Positions 1 to 4,282 are shown, counted from the stretch's first letter. The stretch: 6,946 bases of DNA from Candidatus Scatomorpha merdipullorum (GCA_018716795.1 DVJK01000105.1:1-6946), one strand, 5' to 3'. The notes: generated from the sequence alone by a model not told the origin. Program-made: numbers and translations.

Positions 1-68
1 CGTTGGCCGCAACCCCTCAGTCACGGCGCAAAGCGCCGCGACAGCTCCCCTTTCAGGGGAGCCGAGAG
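1..68. repeat. Hairpin-rich repeat, copy 1
   Basis: Bases 7-68 are identical to 176-237; 1-68 matches 170-237 with only two differences (positions 4 and 6). The unit carries two perfect hairpins: CGGCGC/GCGCCG around AAA at 24-38, and CTCCCC/GGGGAG around a five-base loop at 45-61. It begins at the window edge, so it may extend further left. Degenerate similarity continues to the right: an ACCCACG motif and a CGCCGGGA motif (107-114) recur after copy 2 (283-290). No open frame here looks like a protein. It resembles the dispersed intergenic palindromic repeats common in gut Clostridia genomes; that family link is from memory and not tested. Confidence 0.85.
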
Positions 69-169
69 GGTGGAGTACGGGCGCACCTACGCAATCCGTC
101 AACCCACGCCGGGAGGGCGTGGAAGCCCGCCCCTACGGTGTAGTGGGAAGGACCTCCGCCTCTCACCCA
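69..169. other. Intergenic spacer between repeat copies, hairpin-containing
   Basis: No gene is supported in 1-419. This spacer holds a perfect 7-bp hairpin, CCACGCC (104-110) and GGCGTGG (116-122) with a GGGAG loop, followed by a GC-rich stretch. The open frames that cross it on both strands are arginine-, serine- and proline-rich and show no recognisable domain, as expected for random translation of GC-rich repeats. Confidence 0.6.
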
Positions 170-237
170 CGTCGCCCGCAACCCCTCAGTCACGGCGCAA
201 AGCGCCGCGACAGCTCCCCTTTCAGGGGAGCCGAGAG
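170..237. repeat. Hairpin-rich repeat, copy 2
   Basis: This is the second copy of the unit at 1-68, offset by exactly 169 bases, with the same two hairpins (193-207 and 214-230). The 62-base core is identical to copy 1, which implies recent duplication or continuing homogenisation. It ends about 80 bases before the -35 box of the rpsF promoter, so it lies outside the transcribed leader of that operon. Confidence 0.85.
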
Positions 238-315
238 AGTGAGGCGCGGCGATACGCCGAACCCACGTTATTCGTTCACCCGCGCCGGGATGGCACGGAT
301 ACGGTGGGCTTGCCC

Positions 316-343
316 TTGACAAAGTGCGGATTTCGTGTATAAT
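316..343 (+). promoter_or_regulatory. Sigma-A promoter of the rpsF-ssb-rpsR operon
   Basis: Perfect -35 TTGACA (316-321) and perfect -10 TATAAT (338-343) are separated by 16 bases. Transcription should start near 350, giving a leader of about 70 bases before the rpsF ATG. Two exact consensus hexamers fit a highly expressed ribosomal-protein operon. Confidence 0.92.
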
Positions 344-349
344 AGATGA

Positions 350-397
350 GCCTGCCGTGAGGCGGGTTATCCTTGCCCGCGTTTGGGCGCGGGCCAA
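350..397 (+). promoter_or_regulatory. Structured rpsF leader, candidate S6:S18 autoregulatory element
   Basis: Two hairpins fill the leader. The first pairs CCTGCC (351-356) with GGCGGG (361-366) around a GTGA loop of the GNRA type. The second pairs GCCCGCG (375-381) with CGCGGGC (388-394). A competing pairing, GCGGG (362-366) with CCCGC (376-380), would break both. Many bacteria regulate this operon by binding of the S6:S18 complex to an rpsF leader that imitates the 16S rRNA site. Position and the CCG-containing stem fit that, but I did not match the published consensus base by base. Confidence 0.45.
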
Positions 398-419
398 AAG
401 TCCAGAAGGAGGTGCAAAA

Positions 420-716
420 ATGGCTAAGACAAGCGAAAAGTACGAAGTGATGTACATCATCCGCCCCGACCTCTCCGAGGAGGACACTGCCGCCCTTGTC
501 GAGAGGTTCAAGACGCTTGTCGAGCAGAATGGCACGCTTGATGAGATGGAGGAGATGGGCAAGCGCAAGCTCGCCTACGAAATCAACTATCTCACCGAGG
601 GCTATTACGTGCTCGTCAAGTTCACCAGCGGCCCCGAGTTCCCCGCCGAGCTCGACCGTATCATGGGCATAACCGACGGCGTCATCCGCAGCCTCATCAC
701 CAGGCGCCCCGAGTAA
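420..716 (+). CDS. rpsF: 30S ribosomal protein S6
   Basis: This 98-residue protein binds 16S rRNA in the platform of the small subunit as a partner of S18, encoded two genes downstream. It begins with the typical KYEVMYIIRPDLSEED strand and continues with the family core around GKRKLAYEINYLTEGYYVLVKF (split here as residues 48-69) and a helix with ELDRIMGITDGVIRSLI. Length matches the usual 95-100 residues, without the long acidic tail some species carry. The ATG at 420 is chosen because AAGGAGGTG (406-414) sits six bases before it; an in-frame extension to 324 would begin inside the promoter and can be excluded. The stop codon overlaps the ribosome binding site of ssb. First gene of the rpsF-ssb-rpsR operon. 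Confidence 0.97.
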   Translation: MAKTSEKYEVMYIIRPDLSEEDTAALVERFKTLVEQNGTLDEMEEMGKRKLAYEINYLTEGYYVLVKFTSGPEFPAELDRIMGITDGVIRSLITRRPE

Positions 717-728
717 GGAGGCAGGAGG

Positions 729-1235
729 ATGCTTAACCACATCGTCCTCATGGGCCGCCTTACCCGCGACCCCGACCTGCGCTACACGCAGTCTCAGATT
801 CCGGTGGCCAGCTTCCGCATCGCTGTCGAACGCGACTACGGCCGCTCCGGCGAGGAGAAGCAGACCGACTTCATCGACATCGTCGCCTGGCGTCAGACGG
901 GCGAGTTTGTCAGCAAATACTTCCACAAGGGAAGCATGATCGTCGTCTCCGGCCGCCTTCAGATGCGCGATTGGCAGGATAAGGATGGCAACAGGCGCAC
1001 CAGCGCCGAGGTCGTGGCCGACAACGTCTATTTCGGCGAGAGCGCCCGCCGCGACGGCGGCGACCGCTCCGACAGCTACGGCGACCGCCAGTCCGGCTAC
1101 GGCGGCGGGAACTACGGCGGAAACAGCTACGGCTCCGGCCGCGGCGGCTATCAGCAGCCCCGCCAGCAGAGCGCCCCGGCCCCGTCGAGCCCCTTCTCCG
1201 AGCTTGACGACGGCGACGGCGAGCTGCCGTTCTAA
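729..1235 (+). CDS. ssb: Single-stranded DNA-binding protein
   Basis: SSB coats single-stranded DNA during replication, repair and recombination and recruits partner enzymes through its C-terminal tip. The 168 residues show an OB fold (about 1-103) beginning MLNHIVLMGRLTRDPDLRYT, with the conserved DFIDIVAW and VSGRLQ segments. A disordered linker (about 105-155) rich in Gly, Tyr, Ser and Arg follows, then an acidic tail ending DDGDGELPF, close to the usual DDDLPF partner-binding tip. Two possible Shine-Dalgarno stretches precede the ATG: AAGGAGG (715-721), overlapping the rpsF stop, with seven-base spacing, and AGGAGG (723-728) directly touching the start; the first is the likely functional one. 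Its position between rpsF and rpsR is the standard bacterial arrangement, which makes this the housekeeping SSB rather than a phage or plasmid copy. Confidence 0.97.
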   Translation: MLNHIVLMGRLTRDPDLRYTQSQIPVASFRIAVERDYGRSGEEKQTDFIDIVAWRQTGEFVSKYFHKGSMIVVSGRLQMRDWQDKDGNRRTSAEVVADNVYFGESARRDGGDRSDSYGDRQSGYGGGNYGGNSYGSGRGGYQQPRQQSAPAPSSPFSELDDGDGELPF

Positions 1236-1298
1236 AGCCGGGCGGCGAGCCGAGCGAAAATCAACCAAAAAATCACTTTGTACTAGGAGGGAATACCT

Positions 1299-1535
1299 TT
1301 GGCTTTCGATAACAAGAATAAGGGTCGCAAGCGCAAGAAGGTATGCCAGTTCTGCGTCGACAAGGTCGCTTACATCGACTATAAGGATTCCGCCAAGCTC
1401 CGCAAGTTCATGAGCGAGCGCAGCAAGATCCTTCCCCGCCGCACCACCGGCACCTGCGCCATGCATCAGCGCGAGCTGACCGAGGCCATCAAGCGCGCCC
1501 GTCAGATCGCCCTGCTGCCCTACGTCACCGACTAA
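1299..1535 (+). CDS. rpsR: 30S ribosomal protein S18 (TTG start)
   Basis: S18 binds 16S rRNA in the platform together with S6. The 78-residue product has a basic N-terminus (NKNKGRKRKK), the IDYKD motif (26-30), and the conserved ERSKILPRRTTGTCAMHQR segment. Cys16, Cys19, Cys53 and His56 look like the zinc site of the Cys-containing (C+) S18 type. No ATG is available near the start; translation most likely begins at TTG 1299, preceded by AGGAGG (1285-1290) with eight-base spacing, and gives the usual MAFDNK-like N-terminus. It lies 63 bases after ssb, a longer gap than rpsF-ssb, with no terminator or clear promoter between. It ends two bases before the operon terminator. Confidence 0.96.
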   Translation: MAFDNKNKGRKRKKVCQFCVDKVAYIDYKDSAKLRKFMSERSKILPRRTTGTCAMHQRELTEAIKRARQIALLPYVTD

Positions 1536-1537
1536 CG

Positions 1538-1565
1538 AAAAAAGGGCCCTTTCGGGCCCTTTTTT
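1538..1565 (+). terminator. Bidirectional intrinsic terminator between rpsR and comEB
   Basis: A perfect 12-bp stem pairs AAAAAAGGGCCC (1538-1549) with GGGCCCTTTTTT (1554-1565) around a TTTC loop. Because the stem is flanked by A6 and T6, it reads as a U-tract terminator on both strands. It ends the rpsF operon and also lies 25 bases beyond the comEB stop on the minus strand, so one hairpin probably serves both convergent units. Confidence 0.95.
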
Positions 1566-1590
1566 GCTGAATTACGCTGCTTTAAGCTTT

Positions 1591-2079
1591 TTATCTGCCT
1601 ATCCCGGGCACGCTGTCGTCGTTGAAGACCCAGTCGCGGACGTGGATGAGCTCATACGCGCCCTCGCCGGTGGAGACGACGACCTGGGTGATGCCCGCGT
1701 TTATTATGAGGCGCTTGCACATCGAGCAGGGCATGGTGTCGTCCAGCAGGGCCCCGGTCTTGGCGTCGCGGCCGACGAGATAGAGCGTCGCGCCGAGCAT
1801 GTCGCGCCGGGCGGCGGAGATTATCGCGTTCGCCTCGGCGTGGACGCTCCGGCAGAGCTCATAGCGCTGCCCGGAGGGGATGCCCAGGTCCTCGCGCGTG
1901 CAGAAGCCGACGTCGGAGCAGTTGCGCCGCCCGCGCGGCGCGCCGTTGTACCCTGTGGAGATAATCTCGTCGTTGCGCACGATGATGGCCCCGTATTTGC
2001 GCCGCATGCAGGTCGAGCGGGCCAGCACCGCGTCGGCGATGCCGAGATAATAGTTTTCCTTGCTGGTGCGATTGTCCAT
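1591..2079 (-). CDS. comEB: dCMP deaminase (ComEB-type)
   Basis: A zinc-dependent cytidine/deoxycytidylate deaminase, converting dCMP to dUMP and thereby supplying thymidylate synthesis. The 162-residue product has the zinc and catalytic motif HAEANAI (His80, Glu82) and PCSMCK (Cys118, Cys121). The STGYNGAPRG segment and the extra Cys/His-rich region (NCSDVGFCTRED, about 53-64) are typical of dCMP deaminases and usually bind a second zinc or the substrate. Start choice: an in-frame GTG at 2100 would extend it by seven residues, but AAGGAGG (minus strand, 2088-2094) lies inside that extension, eight bases before the ATG at 2079, and the GTG falls upstream of the predicted transcription start. 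The gene is monocistronic, divergent from queH and convergent with rpsR. The ComE name reflects its B. subtilis neighbourhood; nothing here suggests a competence role. Confidence 0.94.
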   Translation of the reverse strand: MDNRTSKENYYLGIADAVLARSTCMRRKYGAIIVRNDEIISTGYNGAPRGRRNCSDVGFCTREDLGIPSGQRYELCRSVHAEANAIISAARRDMLGATLYLVGRDAKTGALLDDTMPCSMCKRLIINAGITQVVVSTGEGAYELIHVRDWVFNDDSVPGIGR

Positions 2080-2100
2080 GTTCCACGCCTCCTTTTTCAC

Positions 2101-2129
2101 ATTTTACGTTTCCGCGGGTGAGAAGTCAA
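2101..2129 (-). promoter_or_regulatory. Promoter of comEB
   Basis: On the minus strand, -35 TTGACT (2124-2129) and -10 TAAAAT (2101-2106) are separated by exactly 17 bases. Transcription would start near 2094, at the beginning of the AAGGAGG site, leaving a leader of about 15 bases. The -35 box ends one base before the queH start codon, so polymerase here overlaps the queH translation start region. Confidence 0.8.
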
Positions 2130-2130
2130 G

Positions 2131-2724
2131 ATGAAGAAAAACTACCAGCTCGAATTGGACGTCCTGCTCTCCCGGCTGGAGGGGAGGCCGAGGCTGCTGC
2201 TGCACTCCTGCTGCGGCCCCTGCTCGAGCCATGTGCTCGAGTATCTGACGCGGTATTTTGAGGTGTGCCTGAGCTATTATAACCCCAATATCCAGCCCCG
2301 TGAGGAATACGAGCTCAGGCTTGAAAACCAGCTCAAGGTGCTCGAACGCATCCCGGGCGTCACGCTCGTGCCCTGCGGATACGACGGCGGGGCGTATGAC
2401 GAGGCCGTGCGCGGCCTTGAGAACGAGCCCGAGGGCGGCGCGCGCTGCACCGAGTGCTTTGCACTGCGGCTCGATTTCGCCGCGAGGGAGGCCAAACGCC
2501 TCGGCTGCGATTACTTTGCCACCACGCTCACCGTCTCGCCGCACAAGGACGCGCAGCGCATAAACGCCATAGGCGAGGCCCTCGCCGGGAAATACGGCGT
2601 CAAATGGCTGCCCGCCGACTTCAAAAAGCGCGACGGCTATAAGCGCAGCATAGAGCTCTCCCGCGAGTTCGGCCTATATAGGCAGAACTACTGCGGCTGC
2701 CTTTACTCGAAAACGGAGGAATAG
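2131..2724 (+). CDS. queH: Epoxyqueuosine reductase QueH (DUF208 family)
   Basis: QueH reduces epoxyqueuosine to queuosine at the wobble base of tRNAs with GUN anticodons; it is the non-orthologous replacement for QueG. The 197-residue protein carries the family signature LLLHSCCGPCSS (Cys27, Cys28, Cys31), the YYNPNIQP segment (49-56), CTECF (Cys106, Cys109), TTLTVSPHKD (131-140), FKKRDGYKRS (164-173) and a C-terminal YCGCLYS (Cys188, Cys190). The Cys pairs at 27/28 and 106/109 are the expected iron-sulfur ligands. Length is normal for the family. The ribosome binding site is weak (GGTGAG, 2117-2122), and I find no convincing plus-strand promoter in the 51-base gap to comEB. The next gene is a putative queuosine-precursor transporter, supporting the assignment. 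Confidence 0.95.
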   Translation: MKKNYQLELDVLLSRLEGRPRLLLHSCCGPCSSHVLEYLTRYFEVCLSYYNPNIQPREEYELRLENQLKVLERIPGVTLVPCGYDGGAYDEAVRGLENEPEGGARCTECFALRLDFAAREAKRLGCDYFATTLTVSPHKDAQRINAIGEALAGKYGVKWLPADFKKRDGYKRSIELSREFGLYRQNYCGCLYSKTEE

Positions 2725-2729
2725 ACATC

Positions 2730-2808
2730 AACTGAATAACCCTGCGGTTTCCAACCCCGCACTGTTATAGGGGATTTCCCCGAAGCTAAATCAAAATGGG
2801 AGGTTATC
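2730..2808 (+). ncRNA. preQ1-type riboswitch upstream of queT (class III favoured)
   Basis: The 87-base gap before queT folds into nested elements. TGCGG (2743-2747) pairs with CCGCA (2757-2761) over a nine-base loop, extended outward by ATAAC (2736-2740) with GTTAT (2764-2768). Next comes GGGG (2770-2773) with CCCC (2778-2781) over ATTT, then the A-rich tail AAGCTAAATCAAAATGGGAGG (2783-2803, ending in the Shine-Dalgarno). There is no U-tract, so control would act on translation. ATAACC (2736-2741) can alternatively pair with GGTTAT (2802-2807), which overlaps the Shine-Dalgarno. PreQ1-II and preQ1-III riboswitches are known upstream of this transporter family, class III in Oscillospiraceae-type bacteria; the short GGGG hairpin loop argues against class I. 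The class assignment is inference. Confidence 0.68.
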
Positions 2809-2811
2809 ACC

Positions 2812-3327
2812 ATGAAATTCACACCGAGAAATCTCGCCTTCGCCGCGGTCGTCGGCGCAGCCTACTGCGCGCTGACGGTCCTGCTCGCGCCCATATCCTT
2901 CGGGGTCGTGCAGTTCCGCGTGTCGGAGGCGCTTTGCATCCTGCCGGCCTTCATGCCGGTGACGTCCTGGGGCCTCTGGATAGGCTGCGCGCTCGCGAAC
3001 TTCTTCGGCGGCTACGGCGCGCCGGACATAGTCTTCGGCTCCCTGGCCACGCTCGGCTCGGCCCTCTGCGCCGCGGCGCTGGCGAAAAACCAGCCCCAGC
3101 CGCTGCACTTCGGCCGCTGCATCCTCGTCTGCGCCATGCCCGTGCTCTGGAACGCGCCCATAGTCGGCGCGGTGATTGCCTGGTCCACCGGCGCGTTCTG
3201 GAGCGCCCTGCCCCTCACCGCCCTCCAGCTCGCCGTCGAGGAGGCCGGCGTGCTCTTCATAATCGGCCTGCCCCTCATGAAGCTCCTCCCCCGAAGCCGC
3301 GCCTTCATGAGCCTCGCAAGGGCGTGA
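2812..3327 (+). CDS. queT: QueT-family queuosine precursor transporter
   Basis: This 171-residue integral membrane protein belongs to the QueT/COG4708 family, thought to be the substrate-binding subunit of an energy-coupling-factor transporter that imports preQ1 or a related precursor. Family features visible are the N-terminal helix after PRNLAFAAVVGAAYCALTVL, the segment GVVQFRVSEALCILPAF (31-47), the glycine-rich NFFGGYGAPDIVFGSLATL (63-81) and about five or six hydrophobic segments (roughly 8-28, 40-62, 72-92, 103-122, 130-155). The ATG at 2812 follows GGGAGG (2798-2803) with eight-base spacing. The preceding riboswitch-like leader and adjacent queH both point to queuosine supply. No ECF ATPase or transmembrane subunit lies in the window, so it would use shared ECF components encoded elsewhere, as usual for this group. 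Confidence 0.92.
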   Translation: MKFTPRNLAFAAVVGAAYCALTVLLAPISFGVVQFRVSEALCILPAFMPVTSWGLWIGCALANFFGGYGAPDIVFGSLATLGSALCAAALAKNQPQPLHFGRCILVCAMPVLWNAPIVGAVIAWSTGAFWSALPLTALQLAVEEAGVLFIIGLPLMKLLPRSRAFMSLARA

Positions 3328-3333
3328 GATGGC

Positions 3334-3373
3334 TTGACAATTGATTGCGCATATGATATCATATACGCAATCA
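3334..3373 (+). promoter_or_regulatory. Toxin-antitoxin promoter with 32-bp palindromic operator
   Basis: A consensus -35 TTGACA (3334-3339) and -10 TATCAT (3357-3362) are spaced by 17 bases, predicting a start near 3369. From 3342 to 3373 the DNA is a near-perfect palindrome: outer arms TGATTGCG and CGCAATCA, inner perfect palindrome ATATGATATCATAT (3351-3364), with one mismatched pair (3350/3365). It covers the spacer, the -10 and the start region, so a dimeric repressor bound here would block polymerase. In type II toxin-antitoxin modules the antitoxin, alone or with toxin, normally does this; the ribbon-helix-helix antitoxin downstream is the natural candidate. Confidence 0.88.
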
Positions 3374-3393
3374 TAGAGATTGGAGATGGCGCT

Positions 3394-3639
3394 GTGGAGC
3401 TCATCTTGAAAAAGCGTGCAAAAAAATATCTCGACAGCGTGGACGCCAATACATACAAGAAATTGGCAAAGGCTCTGGACAGGCTCTCCCGGCTTGAGGG
3501 CGATATAAAATGCCTCGGAGGGAATTCATACCGCTATAAGATAGAACACTATCGGATTCTGTTTGAATGGAACAAGGGTGAGATAATAATAACGGTCATA
3601 GACATCGATACGAGGTCTAATATTTATAGGAGGCGGTGA
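3394..3639 (+). CDS. RelE/ParE-family toxin of a type II toxin-antitoxin module (GTG start)
   Basis: The 81-residue protein has the size and layout of RelE/ParE toxins: an N-terminal strand and basic helices (LKKRAKKYLDSVDANTYKKL, residues 5-24), the LEGDIKCLGG turn (34-43), then YRYKIEHYRILFEW (46-59) and IIITVIDIDTRSNIYRR (64-80), the alternating strands and basic end of the fold. RelE-type members cut mRNA in the ribosome; ParE types poison gyrase. The sequence alone does not decide which applies here. The frame is open upstream to 3334, but that region is the promoter and operator. GTG 3394 is preferred because GGAG (3382-3385) lies eight bases before it and downstream of the predicted transcript start. 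GC content is about 44 percent by count, far below the antitoxin (about 61) and the neighbours, suggesting acquired DNA. Confidence 0.85.
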   Translation: MELILKKRAKKYLDSVDANTYKKLAKALDRLSRLEGDIKCLGGNSYRYKIEHYRILFEWNKGEIIITVIDIDTRSNIYRRR

Positions 3640-3643
3640 TTGT

Positions 3644-3928
3644 ATGAAGAAACGGGAGCTGACGCCGGAGGAGATAGCCGCGCGCTTTGCTGAAATAGAC
3701 GCGATGCCTCACGAGAAGCCCACGCCTGAGGATTTGAAGGCGTTTGCCGAGGCCGATGCGGAGGACCCCTCCGAAGCCGTGAGCTGGGAGGATTACAAGG
3801 CGTCCCGCGAATACAGCGGCAAGCTCATGCTCCGCATCCCGAAGGAGCTGCACCGCAAGCTCGCCGAACAGGCCAAGGCCAACGGCGTAAGCCTCAACCA
3901 ATACGCGCTCTACAAGCTCGCGCAATAA
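3644..3928 (+). CDS. Ribbon-helix-helix antitoxin (HicB/Arc-like C-terminus)
   Basis: The 94-residue partner of the upstream toxin. The first 50 residues are acidic and probably flexible (ELTPEEIAARFAEIDAMP, then FAEADAEDPSEAVSWEDYK), as expected for a toxin-wrapping segment. Residues about 58-93 (SGKLMLRIPKELHRKLAEQA and NGVSLNQYALYKL) form a clear ribbon-helix-helix motif: a short strand with alternating LMLRI, a helix, then a GVSLNQY turn and second helix. This would bind the palindrome upstream of the toxin as a dimer. The ATG follows AGGAGG (3628-3633), which overlaps the toxin's end, four bases after the toxin stop; translation is probably coupled. Order is toxin first, unlike classical relBE. 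The DNA-binding domain at the C-terminus, not the N-terminus, is less usual for an antitoxin, but occurs in HicB-like proteins. GC about 61 percent. Confidence 0.87.
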   Translation: MKKRELTPEEIAARFAEIDAMPHEKPTPEDLKAFAEADAEDPSEAVSWEDYKASREYSGKLMLRIPKELHRKLAEQAKANGVSLNQYALYKLAQ

Positions 3929-3965
3929 AACCCCGGCCCCGGCCGACGAAAAGCAGCGCGCAAAG

Positions 3966-3995
3966 AAAAAGACCGGTCCTCCGACCGGCCTTTTT
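3966..3995 (+). terminator. Intrinsic terminator of the toxin-antitoxin operon
   Basis: CCGGTC (3973-3978) pairs with GACCGG (3983-3988) around CTCC; after one A/C mismatch the stem continues with a G-C pair and A5/T5 (3966-3970 with 3991-3995). The T-run makes it an intrinsic terminator on the plus strand, 38 bases after the antitoxin stop. The A5 on the other side lets it act on the minus strand as well. Confidence 0.88.
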
Positions 3996-4012
3996 CGCAC
4001 CCCAACCCCAAC

Positions 4013-4031
4013 CCGAAGTCTCCGCCTTCGG
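4013..4031. repeat. Short inverted repeat
   Basis: CCGAAG (4013-4018) pairs with CTTCGG (4026-4031) around a seven-base loop. It is followed by ATTTAAAAG rather than a T-run, so it is not a convincing terminator. First member of a run of hairpins without coding content between 3996 and 4190. Confidence 0.5.
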
Positions 4032-4074
4032 ATTTAAAAGGAAGAACAAATATCAGCAGGCAGCCCAAAAACAC

Positions 4075-4101
4075 AAAACCGAAGCCTTCGGCTTCGGTTT
4101 T
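4075..4101. repeat. Perfect 12-bp inverted repeat, possible weak bidirectional terminator
   Basis: AAAACCGAAGCC (4075-4086) pairs perfectly with GGCTTCGGTTTT (4090-4101) around TTC. The T4 edge on each strand is short for an intrinsic terminator, but it could back up the toxin-antitoxin terminator on the plus strand or the tRNA-Ser terminator on the minus strand. The core GAAG/CTTC resembles the smaller hairpin at 4013-4031. Confidence 0.7.
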
Positions 4102-4151
4102 GGAAGAAAGAGCGAATGTAACGGAGTGGATGACGTCCTTTTTTGCTTCGC

Positions 4152-4190
4152 AAAAAAAGACGTCGGAACGGAGTGAAATCCGTTCCGACG
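4152..4190 (-). terminator. Intrinsic terminator of tRNA-Ser
   Basis: A perfect 12-bp stem, CGTCGGAACGGA (4161-4172) and TCCGTTCCGACG (4179-4190), with a six-base loop. On the minus strand it begins directly after the encoded CCA and is followed by TC and a T7 run (4152-4158). The next hairpin, TTTTTTGC/GCAAAAAA (4139-4157), shares this T-run, and GACGTC at 4132-4137 and 4159-4164 could pair outside it. Confidence 0.93.
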
Positions 4191-4282
4191 TGGCGCGGAA
4201 GGAGGGATTTGAACCCTCGCCTGGCTTCAGACCAGCTACTCCCTTAGCAGGGGAGCCCCTTCGGCCTCTTGGGTACTTCCGC
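4191..4282 (-). tRNA. tRNA-Ser(GCU)
   Basis: The minus-strand sequence folds as a class II tRNA of 92 bases. The acceptor GCGGAAG pairs with CTTCCGC, followed by discriminator G and encoded CCA (4191-4193). U8 and A9 are in place. The anticodon stem CTCCC/GGGAG encloses loop CTGCTAA, giving anticodon GCT, which reads AGC and AGU serine codons. A long variable arm (CTGG/CCAG) follows, as expected for tRNA-Ser, and the T arm is GAGGG/CCCTC with TTCAAAT. It stands alone with its own promoter and terminator. The antisense reading gives the spurious peptide often seen across tRNA-Ser genes. Confidence 0.97.

Noticed and set aside
1..300. CRISPR array suggested by repeated hairpin units
   Set aside because: Only two copies, 62-68 bases long with a roughly 100-base gap, longer than CRISPR repeats and spacers; no array periodicity or cas genes.
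53..568. Possible gene on either strand in the upstream repeat region
   Set aside because: Frames are built from repeat units, Ser/Arg/Pro-rich, and the minus-strand one crosses the rpsF promoter and gene. No domain or ribosome binding site.
276..1466. 396-codon minus-strand open frame opposite rpsF-ssb-rpsR
   Set aside because: Long only because the GC-rich opposite genes lack stop codons in that frame; Ala/Val/Leu-rich with no domain, and opposite to three certain genes.
2073..2107. Plus-strand promoter for queH
   Set aside because: The possible TTGTCC and TTTTAC or CATTTT boxes have wrong spacing (20 or more bases) and poor match; I could not support one.
1564..2121. 185-codon plus-strand open frame opposite comEB
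   Set aside because: Starts in the bidirectional terminator and mirrors comEB, whose deaminase motifs are unmistakable.
2770..2781. GGGG/CCCC hairpin as a terminator between queH and queT
   Set aside because: Stem of four pairs and no T-run; it fits better as part of the riboswitch-like fold.
3352..3357. TATGAT as the -10 of the toxin-antitoxin promoter
   Set aside because: It is only 12 bases from the TTGACA box; TATCAT at 3357-3362 has the proper 17-base spacing.
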